Shown here one piece after another: positions 1-8,776 of a DNA stretch of 64,000 nucleotides (positions are counted from its first letter, which is position 1; every line of letters starts with the position of its first letter). The position numbers and the translations under genes are program-made. Origin of the DNA: Candidatus Symbiopectobacterium sp. 'North America'. GTDB lineage: Bacteria > Pseudomonadota > Gammaproteobacteria > Enterobacterales > Enterobacteriaceae. Under the pieces are notes generated by a model. That model saw only the letters and a program-made list of their open reading frames with translations, was not told the DNA's origin and did no database searches. The stretch covers positions 1-64,000 of the forward strand of contig NZ_PEHF01000041.1 of the NCBI RefSeq assembly GCF_015762685.1, in the 5' to 3' direction.

Positions 1-1
1 A

Positions 2-286
2 GGCACAGGGTATTACTGGCGAAAGTTTGCAGATGGGAGGGCTGAGATTTTTGCCCGTGTTAGTCTCTTAATCGGTGAACGTAAAGATGTTGTTTTCCCT
101 GTTAAGTTAGCAAATATTATTTATTTTTCTCATTCGCTGAGTGGTGATTATCTTGGTGCAAATGCATATGTGTGTAGAGCGGGGGCAATTACCAATGCCG
201 GTTTTTCTATCACTTGGGATGTCTGGCAGGCCAATACGGGGGTGAACAATAAAATGAGTGTCAATTATCATGCCATATTAGTTTAA
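2..286 (+). CDS. Phage tail-fibre C-terminal segment (5' end outside window)
   Basis: The open frame enters from the left edge and stops with TAA at 284-286, leaving 94 codons. It begins GTGYYWRKFADG and continues with an FARV...V-FPV pattern that is repeated, with changes, in the opposite-strand ORF at 312-659. Such short receptor-binding C-termini are typical of phage tail fibres. Two related tails facing each other next to a serine invertase is the layout of Mu G-segment-like phase-variation cassettes. The joining N-terminal fibre gene should lie just left of the window. The fibre assignment rests on this context and on the paired homology, not on a recognised named domain. Confidence 0.7.
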   Translation, partial: GTGYYWRKFADGRAEIFARVSLLIGERKDVVFPVKLANIIYFSHSLSGDYLGANAYVCRAGAITNAGFSITWDVWQANTGVNNKMSVNYHAILV

Positions 287-287
287 T

Positions 288-309
288 CTATGGCTCGTAA
301 GGGCCATAG
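288..309. terminator. Hairpin between the two convergent fibre tails
   Basis: An inverted repeat, CTATGGC at 288-294 and GCCATAG at 303-309, lies between the stop codons of the two facing fibre ORFs. It has no U-run, so it is only a possible bidirectional terminator. Confidence 0.4.
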
Positions 310-311
310 GC

Positions 312-659
312 TTATCCCATTTCGTGATAACACACATCAATCGATGCTCCTGAGCCACCTCCCCCAAAGTTATTCCAGAAAAGACTAAACCCTGTTTTTG
401 ATAGATTCTGCATTCGGATTACAAACGCTGATTCTGTTGAGCCATTCTCTTTTATGACGATGAATGGGGTAGAGGTAAACGCTACAGGGAAGACAATATC
501 AGGTCTGGCCCCGTATGTTATCGCAAAACGGGCAAAGAGTTCTATTTTGCCATCAGCAAATTTACGCCAGTAGTACCCAGTCCCAGACCCCGTCTCTACG
601 ATTTCTACTAAACCGAGGTTTTCGGTAGTGCCATGCTGTGGCTCATTTGTAAGAATCAC
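312..659 (-). CDS. Alternative phage tail-fibre C-terminal segment (inverted, silent orientation)
   Basis: 115 codons on the minus strand. Residues 24-45 (GSGTGYYWRKFADGK then FARF) closely match the start of the plus-strand fibre tail at 2-286; the rest diverges and ends in a glycine-rich loop (FGGGGSGASIDV). The ENLGLVE segment at residues 13-19 is encoded by the invertase crossover site at 603-628, so everything after it would be swapped onto the upstream fibre gene when the segment flips. As drawn it is separated from the fibre N-terminus and probably silent. The local ATG at 659 lies on the invertase side of the crossover and may not be used. Confidence 0.7.
   Translation of the reverse strand: MILTNEPQHGTTENLGLVEIVETGSGTGYYWRKFADGKIELFARFAITYGARPDIVFPVAFTSTPFIVIKENGSTESAFVIRMQNLSKTGFSLFWNNFGGGGSGASIDVCYHEMG
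603..628. other. Crossover site for a Gin/Hin/Cin-type DNA invertase
   Basis: A 26-bp window centred on AAACCGAGGTTT fits the hix/gix/cix pattern (TT at the left edge, AAACC, a two-base centre GA, GGTTT, then imperfect right half). It sits where such sites sit in Mu-like phages: inside the coding sequence, just before the two fibre tails diverge and next to the invertase gene. From the spacing in the minus-strand fibre, the partner site should lie about 20-45 bases left of the window start, giving an invertible segment of about 650 bp. Confidence 0.75.
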
Positions 660-690
660 CCTCTTTGTGACGAAGGAGAGCGTGATACAA

Positions 691-1248
691 ATGACAAAAT
701 TGGGTTATATGAGGGTGTCAACAAATGACCAAAACAGCGATTTGCAGCGGAATGCATTGATTGGCGCAGAATGTGAACAAATTTTTGAAGATAAGATGAG
801 TGGGCGAATCGCTAACCGACCAGGGCTTAGACGCACCTTAAAATGTATGGTAAAGTGAGATACTCTTGTTGTTTGGAAATTGGATCGGCTTGTCAGAAGC
901 GTTAAAAATCTGGTTACGCTGATATCTGAATTGCATGAGCGTGGTGTACATTTTCGTTCTCTAACAGACAGCATTGATACAGGAACTGCAATGGGGCGGT
1001 TTTTTTTTCACGTAATGTCTGCCCTTGCAGAAATGGAGCGAGAACTCATTGTTGAGAGGACGTTAGCTGGACTGGCTGCTGCAAGGGAAAAAGGACGAAT
1101 CAGTGGTAGACCGCAGGTGTTTACATCTGAGGATAAAGAGATGATTAAACGGTTACTGAATGCAGGCCACAGCAGACAGCAGCTAGCGCTAATTTATGAT
1201 GTCGGCGTTTCTACTATCTATAAGCATTTTTCGGTCTGTGGCACGTAA
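691..1248 (+). pseudogene. Serine DNA invertase (Gin/Hin/Cin family), in-frame TGA
   Basis: Read through, this is a full-length invertase of about 185 residues. It has the catalytic serine in GYMRVST near the N-terminus, the SDLQRNAL helix, the VVWKLDRL motif, the long AEMERELIVERT helix and a C-terminal helix-turn-helix ending VSTIYKHF. The start at 691 has AAGGAG 10-15 bases upstream. Codon 56 is TGA (856-858), just before DTLVVWKLD, where relatives have a glycine codon (GGA to TGA, one base). The conserved LDRLGRS is LDRLVRS here, a second departure. Its substrate is the crossover site at 603-628. The second half (880-1248) has the DNA-binding domain but lacks the catalytic serine, so inversion should be lost. 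Confidence 0.88.
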
Positions 1249-1331
1249 TTTTGTAATTTGTTTTCAGAATTCGTAACAGTATGGGGATTTCATTTATCGC
1301 GCAGGATGTGCCGCAATTATCGCGCGGCGCA

Positions 1332-1445
1332 TCACATGGCGCTAAGCGAAGAAGCCAACACCACTAACAGCAATACCACGCCGAAGCCTAAATAGAGCTT
1401 GTGCGAAATTTTAATGTTTTTCACTGCGTTATTGAATAACCCCAT
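1332..1445 (-). pseudogene. Stump of a methyl-accepting chemotaxis protein
   Basis: Only 37 codons remain. They read MGLFNNAVKNIKISHKLYLG followed by a hydrophobic run (FGVVLLLVVLASSL), which is the cytoplasmic tip and first membrane helix of many enterobacterial chemoreceptors. The frame then hits TGA at 1332-1334, and nothing resembling a periplasmic sensor, HAMP or signalling domain follows towards 1250. The prophage end lies directly beyond, so a deletion or insertion event probably removed about 500 codons. AAGGGA precedes the start, and a sigma-28-like promoter lies at 1513-1540, as expected for a chemoreceptor. Confidence 0.65.
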
Positions 1446-1512
1446 GGAGATGTCCCTTGCGTGACGGTGTTGATTGACCGGTGTGGCAGGTCTTTTATTG
1501 TCATTTGTTAAG

Positions 1513-1540
1513 TTATCGGTGGCGGCAGGGTGCGAATTTA
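1513..1540 (-). promoter_or_regulatory. Sigma-28 (FliA)-like promoter for the chemoreceptor stump
   Basis: On the minus strand TAAATTCG is followed after 12 bases by ACCGATAA, close to the flagellar consensus TAAAGTTT-N11-GCCGATAA (seven of eight bases in the -10 element, weaker -35, spacing one longer). It lies about 70 bases upstream of the MCP start. Confidence 0.5.
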
Positions 1541-2052
1541 GCGTGTAGCCTGAGCAGGTGATGAATCTGTGATAAGGATTGATATTTCCAGCGGGTGCCC
1601 ATATTTTGCTGTGCAAATGCATAAACTAACGCACAGAGAGAGGTTAGCCGCACGTTATCATCGACACTATCCCTGCTGACTGGGGCGATGCGTTCACCAT
1701 GACTGCGTTAATCGGCCGATGAAAATAATCGCAGCGCGCTGCTGCGGTAGTTAATAAAAAAGCATTGTTCGGTATTTATATCTGCGTTTTTTGAAAGAAA
1801 ATCATCAGAATTAATATAGTGTTTACCTGTCGCGAAGAGCCAATACGCCAAATGCCATGATCAAAAGGCAGCGTTATTGACTGCAGTGCTACTATTTTTA
1901 TTTCCCTCTCATCGTGCCCAAGAAGATCAGGAAACCCATAGCGGTGATTGTTTGATCGTCGACAGGTTATTATCCGTCACGTTCCACTGCATTCTACAGG
2001 CGATGTCACCGCATTCTATTTTTGTAGATAGCAATAATTCAATGGCGGTGAA
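1541..2052. other. About 500 bp without a recognisable gene
   Basis: No frame here gives a recognisable protein. An open frame begins at 1877 and runs into the transporter at 2053, but its first part has no family resemblance and is probably upstream sequence of that gene. The stretch is relatively AT-rich around 1740-1830 and no strong promoter or repeat was seen. Confidence 0.4.
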
Positions 2053-3412
2053 CATGAAAGATGATATTCATTCTGTCAGGCGGGCTGATAAGGATAATCG
2101 ACCCGATTTACTGAAAAATAAATGGCAGCTTATCTGGCACGATTATAAAGTTGGTGTGATCCCGCTACCGCTTTTTATTCTGGCTGGTGGATTGGTAGTC
2201 CTGAATTGCGTCAACGATACCTTATCAAGTGATATTGTCGTGATGGTTGTGACCTTGGCATTTTTCGGGTTCGCCTGTGGCGAATTTGGTCGTCGTTTAC
2301 CGCTGGTAGGCTGCTGCCATTTGCGCCACTTTTATTCCCTCTGCTCTTGTTTATTACGGGCTGTTACCACAGGCGGTGGTGGCATCGGTCAGTACCTTTT
2401 ATCACGACAGCAATATTCTATATCTCTACATATGCTGCATCATTGTGGGCAGTACGCTCAGCATGAACCGCAATACCTTGGTTCAAGGATTCTTACGCAT
2501 CTTTATTCCCATGTTATGCGGTGAAGTGGTTGGCATGCTAACGGGGATGGCGGTGGGCATCGCTCTGGGGATGGATCCGTTTCATCTGTTTTTCTTTTTA
2601 GTGTTACCCATTATGGTGGGGGGGATTGGCGAAGGGGCGATTCAGCTTTCAATTGGCTACGCGCTGCTGCTGAATCAGGATCAGGCCGAAGCACTGGGTC
2701 ATCTGTTGCCCATCGTGATGCTGGGGAGTCTCACCGCCATTATCCTGGCGGGAATATTGAATCAACTCGGCAAGCGCTTTCCACATCTGACCGGAGAGGG
2801 GGCGTTGATGTCTGACAACATGAACCTCAGCAACAGTACGCCCGCCTTGTCTGTGCAGCTCGGTGCGGGCAGCGCGAAGCCCGAGTTAGCGTCTATCGCT
2901 GCGGGAGCGCTACTCGCCATGCTGCTCTAGATGGTGGGGGTGGAAATATACCGCGTCTGCGGGTTGCCCGCTCCGGTTGGTATGCTGTTTCTGGCGATCG
3001 CGCTGAAACTGATAAACGGGATTTCACCCTCACTGCTGGCAGGCTCGCAGGTGGTGTATAAATTCTTTCAGACGGCGGTGACCTACCCGATTCTGTTTGC
3101 GGTAGGGGTTGCGATGACATCCTGGCAAGCGTTGGAAGAGGCCCTGACATTAGCGAATCTGCTGGTGATTGTTTCCACCGTGCTGTCATTGGTGATGACT
3201 GGCTTCTGGTGGGCAAAAAGATCGGCATGCATCCTATCGATGTTGCCATTATTTCTTGTTGTCAGAGTGGGCAGGGAGGAACGGGGGATGTCGCCATTTT
3301 GAGTGCGGGAGAGCGGATGGCATTAATGCCTTTCGCACAAGTTGCTACCCGCGTTGGCGGTGCTTTGAGTGTGTCATTGGCGCTTGTGTTGCTGAATACC
3401 ATGTTGGTCTGA
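2053..3412 (+). pseudogene. 2-hydroxycarboxylate transporter (CitS/CimH type), several lesions
   Basis: The pieces join into a protein of about 450 residues, the usual size for the 2HCT family of citrate/malate sodium symporters. Family landmarks are the early VGVIPLPLFILAGG helix, SDIVVMVVTLAFFGFACGEFG, the GGIGEGAIQLSIGYALLL re-entrant loop and the late SCCQSGQGGTGDVAILSA loop. At least three lesions break it: a frameshift near 2300-2380, TAG at 2928-2930 (probably a former TGG) and another frameshift near 3210. The GGxGE and GGTGD loops survive in sequence but in different frames. Start 2053 is a guess; 2041 is possible. No citrate lyase genes are adjacent. Confidence 0.82.
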
Positions 3413-3520
3413 GTGCCTGATGCGTATTGGCTTGACGCCAGGCCTCTCCACACCGTAACGTTAAGAGGTTCAGCATCATGTCCCGCACGCTATGCAATGA
3501 TAGGGTCGCTACGGCTGAGC

Positions 3521-3547
3521 TAAAGTTTAATAATCCGTTGCCGATAC
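3521..3547 (+). promoter_or_regulatory. Sigma-28 (FliA) promoter of ycgR
   Basis: TAAAGTTT (3521-3528), an 11-base spacer, then GCCGATAC (3540-3547): 15 of 16 bases match the class 3 flagellar promoter consensus and the spacing is exact. It lies 57 bases upstream of the ycgR start, so ycgR was under flagellar control. Confidence 0.88.
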
Positions 3548-3603
3548 TGATGTGATGTTTTTTTCATGCGATTGGCTGCCGATGTGCATAGACCATTCAT
3601 CTC

Positions 3604-4365
3604 ATGATGGGGATAGGTGTGGTGGAACAGAATTCCAAAGAACAGTTTGTTAAGCGCAATAAACTGGCTATCTGCGCGACGTTACGCGACTTGCAAAAAA
3701 ATGATATTACTGTGATGGTCAATCATGCTCGCGGGCAATTTATCAGCAAGATTCTGGATGTATTGCCAGACGATAACCTCTTTGTTTTCGACCTCGGTGG
3801 TGTGGAAACTGAAAACAGTCTCGCGTTGTACGCGGGCGATCTTGCTTTCGTGGCTGAGCCGGCGGGCGCAAAAGTAGAATTCAAATCCAGTATTGCCCGC
3901 ACTGTTAATTTTCAAGGTTTACAGGCGTTCACGGTCCAGGTACCGCCGTAACTCTTCTACATACAGCGCAGAAACTATTTTCGTATTACTACGTCAGTGT
4001 GGCCACCGCTGCTGTGTCGCGGTAAGCTGGTGGATAAGACGGAGTTTCAGTTTGAAATCAAAGATATTTCCCTCGGTGGTTTAGGGCTGTTTACCGAACG
4101 TGACATGAGCGATGTGATGTCTCCGGGCGACATTCTGGAAAATGTCGAGATGGATCTGGATGAATACGGCTTCTTTTGCGTCGATATGCAACTGGTGGGG
4201 CAGGCTGACAGTAAGGTCGTTGACAGCAAAGGCGAAGTGAAAGTAATGAAGCGACTGAACTTTAAATTCCCGGCGCTTTCGGCCTCCCAGGAGCGCGATT
4301 TGCAGCAGGTGATTTATGAATTGGAACGCTTGCAAATCCAAAAAAGAAATCGTTTTGAGGATTGA
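3604..4365 (+). pseudogene. ycgR: Flagellar brake protein YcgR (PilZ), in-frame TAA
   Basis: YcgR binds cyclic-di-GMP through a PilZ domain and then acts on the flagellar motor to slow swimming. Read through, the frame has about 253 codons (E. coli 244). It has the YcgR N-domain (residues 1-110) and a PilZ domain with both ligand motifs, RNYFR (RxxxR) and DISLGG (D/NxSxxG). Codon 116 is TAA (3949-3951), exactly between the two domains, just before LFYIQRR. The rest stays open to 4365. A fragment could restart downstream but would lack the N-domain. The sigma-28 promoter at 3521-3547 is intact, so the coding lesion looks recent. Confidence 0.88.
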
Positions 4366-4492
4366 TTCCGGACGGTGCTCGGTAGAATAATATTTTTTTA
4401 CATTTAGGTCGGCGAGAATACCACCTAATGTCATTAAGAATAACACTATAGCTTGTCAGAATACCCCGATTAGGGAATTATACGCGCCCTGT

Positions 4493-4528
4493 AAATAACC
4501 GACGCTTTACTAGCGTCGGTTATTTTTT
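4493..4528 (+). terminator. Rho-independent terminator downstream of ycgR
   Basis: Stem ATAACCGACGC / GCGTCGGTTAT with a short loop, extended by A/T pairs and followed by a T-run (TTATTTTTT). It separates ycgR from plaP. Confidence 0.82.
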
Positions 4529-4712
4529 GCATCAATACATGACGCAACATTTGTATTTTCAACCAAGAGGCCGGACATCGATCCGGATAGATAATCAGTA
4601 TTCTGTGTGCCAAACGGCCACGATGAGGAAAGGAAAATGGGGCAATTTCTCAATAGGGCACCGGCGTTTGTCGGTCCAGCGTTGTCTGTTGTGGGAATAG
4701 GAGAGGCTTATC

Positions 4713-6077
4713 ATGTCTGTTAACAGTGCCGCTCCGGCTTCGCAACGTGCTCAGTTAAGAAAAACCCTGACGCTGTGGCAGGTGGTCATGATGGGGCTGG
4801 CGTACATGCAGCCAATGACCATTTATGATACTTTCGGCATCGTGACCAATTTGACGGATGGTCATGTCGCCACCGCCTATGGCTTTGCACTGATTGGTAT
4901 CCTGTTTACTGCTGTCAGCTACGGCAAACTGGTGCGCCGTTTTCCTTCCGCAGGCTCAGCCTACACTTACGCGCAAAAGGCGATCAGCCCGCACGTCGGC
5001 TTTATGGTTGGCTGGTCTTCGTTGCTCGATTATCTGTTTATGCCGATGATCAACATTCTGCTGGCGAGAACCTATCTGGAAGCGATTTTCCCCAGGGTAC
5101 CGGCCTGGATTTTCGTGGCAGGGTTGGTCGCATTGATGACGATGTTCAACCTGCGCGGTATCAACATTGTTGCCAACCTGAACTCGATTATCGTTGTGGT
5201 GCAGGTGGCGATCATGGCGGTGTTCCTGGGCCTGCTGATTCACGGTGTCTCTCAAGGTGAAGGAGCAGGTACGCTGGTGAGCACGCGACCGTTCTGGCCC
5301 GAGAATGCGCACGTTGTGCCGATGATTACTGGCGCGACCATACTGTGCTTCTCTTTCCTGGACTTTGACGGTATTAGCTCATTGTCGGAATAGACCCCGG
5401 ATGCCGGACGCGTGATCCCGAAAGCGATATTTCTGACCGCACTGATTGGCGGTGTGATCTTTATCGTGGTGTCATATTTCCTGCAACTCTATTTCCCAGA
5501 CGTTGCCCGATTTGATTCGCCAGAGTCTTCGCAGCCAGAAATCATGCTGTATGTGGCAGGGAAATTCTTCCAGTCAATTATCCTGAAGTTCTCCTGTGTT
5601 ACTGTTCTGGCTTCCGGTATGGCCGCGCATGCGGGAGTGTCTCGCCTGATGTATGTCATGGGACGTGATGGCGTGTTCCCAGAACGTTTCTTCGGCTATA
5701 TCCACCCGCAATGGCGCACGCCGTCGCTGAACGTATTGCTGGTCGGTGTGGTGGCGCTCTCTGCGGTCTCATTCGATCTGGAAGTGGCAACGGCGTTGAT
5801 TAACTTTGGTGCGCTGGTGGCATTTACCTTTGTTAACCTGCCGGTGATTTCGCAGTTCTATCTGCGTGAAGGCTGTAACCGCACGCTGAAAGACACCTTT
5901 CACTATCTGGTGTTGCCGCTGTTAGGCGCATTGGCGGTGGGTGCGCTGTGGCTCAATCTGGAGAAAAGCTCCATGACGTTGGGGCTGATCTGAGCATCTA
6001 TTAGCCTGATCTACCTGGCGTTTGTGACTCGTACTTTCCGTGAGCCGGTACCGCAGTGCAGCGAAGAACTGCTGTGA
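4713..6077 (+). pseudogene. plaP: Putrescine importer PlaP (APC superfamily), two nonsense codons
   Basis: PlaP (YeeF) is an inner-membrane, 12-helix putrescine/proton symporter of the amino acid-polyamine family, linked in E. coli to surface motility. The frame opens with [20 protein letters not shown] and has [37 protein letters not shown] and [20 protein letters not shown], closer to PlaP than to PuuP. Length read through is about 454 residues, normal. Codon 227 is TAG (5391-5393) where the family has glutamate in SEETPDA. Codon 427 is TGA (5991-5993) where tryptophan is expected in LGLIWAS. sbcB follows convergently, as near E. coli plaP. GGAGAGG precedes the ATG. Confidence 0.88.
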
Positions 6078-6110
6078 GGATATAGCGGGTAACAGCACTG
6101 TTCGACCTTG

Positions 6111-6141
6111 AGCCGGTTCACGATGTGAACCGGCTTTTTTG
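6111..6141. terminator. Bidirectional terminator between plaP and sbcB
   Basis: Perfect 10-bp stem AGCCGGTTCA / TGAACCGGCT with a five-base loop and a T-run on the plus strand; it lies between two converging genes. Confidence 0.85.
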
Positions 6142-6161
6142 TCTTTAACACCGTAAAAAAA

Positions 6162-7589
6162 TCAGCCGACCAAGGTCTGTGTATAGACAAACAGGGCTTT
6201 TAGTAACTCGGCTTTACGCTTGTCGTCTTCGTGCTGAGCATAAAGCTCTTGCAAATGTGAGACATAGTCTTGAATTCGCTCGGGCGTGAATACCGCTTTG
6301 CGGTGCTGTAACCAACGCTGTTGCTCACTGTCATCCAATGTGCCGGGAAAGTTTCTGGCGCGATAACGGAATAATAAGTGCGCGATGCGATTGTCATTAA
6401 ATGACAGATCCAATGCAGGCAGGTTCTTTGCTGCCGTTTGCTGAATAATGTTCATGGCAGCCAGGTCGGCATCGCCAAAAAAGCCATCATATAACCGCAT
6501 ATCCACGTCACTGTCCGGCGTGAAGGGCGGCGCATCGGCATAGAGCGCAACCACTTTTTCGCGAAGATCGCTGCGTTGACGTAACACCGACAGGTTATCG
6601 AGACAACGTTGGCGATCGATCCCCAATCGAGCAGCATCTTCTGGGCGCAGCGTGTTGGCGGGAGCCAGCACCGGGCATTTATTGATATGCACCAGTTTGA
6701 CGGGGGCCGGGCTTTGCTCAGGTGCCAGACGCTCACGCGGGGTATAGAGCCGTTCACGGAGCGCATCAGCATCCAACTCAAGCAGCGGGGTGATATCTCC
6801 GGCCAGATCGCACAGGATGACCGCATTGCGATTTTCCGGGTGCCAGGCCAGCGGTACCACCCAACTGGTATTGCCGCGCGCCGCGCCAAACATCCCGCTG
6901 ACATGCACTAGCGGCTTCATTTGAGGAATATCGATAAGCTGGCTGACCTTGTTTTTATTGCGCAGCGCAAACAGATACTGAAACAGTTTCGGCTGAGTTT
7001 GCTTAAACAACTTCGCCATGGCAATGGTGGCATACACATCCGACATGGCATCGTGGGCGTGTTCATGTGCTACGCTATTGGCCTGTGTCAGGTGCTCCAG
7101 ACGAAAACTGGGCAAACCATCATCATTCAACGGCCACTCGATACCGTCCGGGCGCAAGGCGTAGCAGGCGCGCAGCGCATCCAGCAAATCCCAGCGAGAA
7201 TTTCCGTGCTGCCAACTGTACGCATAGGGATCGTAGAAATTGCGGTAGAAAATGTTGCGGCTCACCTCATCGTCGAAGCGAATATTGTTGTAACCCATGA
7301 TGCAGGTGTTCGGCACGCTGAAAGCAGCATGAATCTGGCGCGCAAATTCCGCTTCGCAAACCCCTTTGGCTTGCGCGATTTGCGGCGTAATGCCAGTGAT
7401 GAGCACCGCTTCCGGTTCAGGCAGGTAGTCATCCGTAGGCTGGCAGTAGATCACCAGAGGCTCACCAATGATATTGAAGTCCATATCGGTACGCACACCA
7501 GCAAACTGCGCAGGGCGATCGCGGGCAGGGTGTTTACCGAAGGTCTCATAATCATGGATGAAAAACGTGGGTTGTGTGGTATCGACCAT
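6162..7589 (-). CDS. sbcB: Exodeoxyribonuclease I
   Basis: SbcB degrades single-stranded DNA 3' to 5' and acts in mismatch repair and recombination. The 475-residue product equals the E. coli length. The N-terminal DEDDh exonuclease motif is visible (FFIHDYETFG, with the catalytic Asp and Glu), followed by ILTGITPQ-type and GYNNIRFDDE motifs and NAHDAMSDV-like HAHDAMSDVYATIAMA. The C-terminal helical region ends LLKALFVYTQ. An upstream ATG at 7691 is open, but the family starts at the M before VDTTQPTFF, so 7589 is chosen. It is intact between two broken transporter loci. Confidence 0.95.
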   Translation of the reverse strand: MVDTTQPTFFIHDYETFGKHPARDRPAQFAGVRTDMDFNIIGEPLVIYCQPTDDYLPEPEAVLITGITPQIAQAKGVCEAEFARQIHAAFSVPNTCIMGYNNIRFDDEVSRNIFYRNFYDPYAYSWQHGNSRWDLLDALRACYALRPDGIEWPLNDDGLPSFRLEHLTQANSVAHEHAHDAMSDVYATIAMAKLFKQTQPKLFQYLFALRNKNKVSQLIDIPQMKPLVHVSGMFGAARGNTSWVVPLAWHPENRNAVILCDLAGDITPLLELDADALRERLYTPRERLAPEQSPAPVKLVHINKCPVLAPANTLRPEDAARLGIDRQRCLDNLSVLRQRSDLREKVVALYADAPPFTPDSDVDMRLYDGFFGDADLAAMNIIQQTAAKNLPALDLSFNDNRIAHLLFRYRARNFPGTLDDSEQQRWLQHRKAVFTPERIQDYVSHLQELYAQHEDDKRKAELLKALFVYTQTLVG

Positions 7590-7754
7590 ATTCACTGTCG
7601 CTCGACTGTCCTTGGGTGTGCCGTTCGTCCGGATAAGGCTCAAGAATACCATTGAAATGAGATTCTGTGCGAGTTTCCTGATGTGCATCAATTCCTAAGG
7701 GGCAGGAATCCCTATGCATTCACACCATCATTCGTTACAATTTCGCACTTTAAT

Positions 7755-7773
7755 GCGAATGATAATTAAATTC
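7755..7773 (+). promoter_or_regulatory. Fur box upstream of the siderophore ABC operon
   Basis: GCGAATGATAATTAAATTC matches the 19-bp Fur consensus at 13 positions, including the AATGATAAT core. It lies about 50 bases upstream of the binding-protein gene, so iron repression of the operon is expected. Confidence 0.65.
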
Positions 7774-7822
7774 CTTCTGACACGCAGTGCAGTGTAGGAA
7801 GGCAATTAACAAGGAGACGATG

Positions 7823-8764
7823 ATGCGGTTTTCCAGTGCGATTAAAACGACGCTGTTAGCTTCTCTGTTGGTAGTAGCAGGGTGCGATCAGTCAGAGACG
7901 TCCTCTACCGCCAGTTCAACCATTAGCGTTGAACATGCCCAAGGGGTAACAACGGCGCCGCTGCATCCGAAAAAAGTTGTCGTGTTTGATCCCGCCATTC
8001 TGGATACGCTGGATGCATTGCAGATCTCGGTAGCTGGTGTACCGCAAAGCAGCGCGCATCTTCCTCCTTTTCTGGCCATGTACTCCGGTAGTGAATACTT
8101 GAATGCAGGCACCCTGTTTGAACCTAATTATGAAGCGCTGAGCAGCGCCAAACCAGACTTGATTATTGCCGGCGGTCGCGCCCGTGATGCCTATGACAAA
8201 CTGAGCGGCATTGCGCCGACCATTTCTCTGGATGTTGATGAGCAGCAATTTATGCCGAGCTTTATCCATCGCATTGAGCAACTGGGCGAGATTTTCGGCA
8301 AGCAGGAAGAAGTCAAAGCCAAGATCGACGATTTCAAACAACGCGTCGCGCAAAGCTGTGAAAAAGCGGGGCAGGCAGGTACGGCCATGGTGCTGATGGT
8401 CAATGGCGGCAAGATTTCTGCCTATGGTCGGAAATCACGCTTTGGTTTTGTGTTTGACGAACTGGGGTTCGCCACGGCCACTGAATTTCCCGATCCGGGT
8501 CGCCATGGCAACGTGGTTACTGCTGAATTGTTGCTGAGCATCAATCCTGAATGGCTGTTTGTGTTAGACCGTGACAGTGCTATCGGCACCACCGGTGGTT
8601 TGCCTGCTCAGCAAGTGTTGGATAACCCGCTGGTGACGAAAACCAAAGCGTGGCAGAACCAGCATGTGATGTATCTTGATTCCGCGTCACTCTACATCGC
8701 GGGTGGCTTGCAGAGCTATTCGCGTCTGATTGATGACGTCAATAAAGCGTTAGACAAGAAGTGA
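7823..8764 (+). CDS. Siderophore-binding periplasmic lipoprotein (VctP/CeuE/FatB family)
   Basis: This is the substrate-binding component of an iron-siderophore ABC importer; relatives bind catecholate or petrobactin-type ferric siderophores. The 313-residue product starts with a lipoprotein signal (LLASLLVVAGC), so it should be tethered to the outer face of the inner membrane. It has the class III binding-protein fold markers VVFDPAILDTLDAL and PDLIIAGGRARDAYDKLSGIAP. AAGGAG at 7811-7816 favours the ATG at 7823; 7820 is an alternative. Two permeases and an ATPase follow immediately. It is intact, but both permeases are broken, so it probably cannot deliver iron. Confidence 0.85.
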   Translation: MRFSSAIKTTLLASLLVVAGCDQSETSSTASSTISVEHAQGVTTAPLHPKKVVVFDPAILDTLDALQISVAGVPQSSAHLPPFLAMYSGSEYLNAGTLFEPNYEALSSAKPDLIIAGGRARDAYDKLSGIAPTISLDVDEQQFMPSFIHRIEQLGEIFGKQEEVKAKIDDFKQRVAQSCEKAGQAGTAMVLMVNGGKISAYGRKSRFGFVFDELGFATATEFPDPGRHGNVVTAELLLSINPEWLFVLDRDSAIGTTGGLPAQQVLDNPLVTKTKAWQNQHVMYLDSASLYIAGGLQSYSRLIDDVNKALDKK

Positions 8765-8776
8765 TTTGACAGCACG

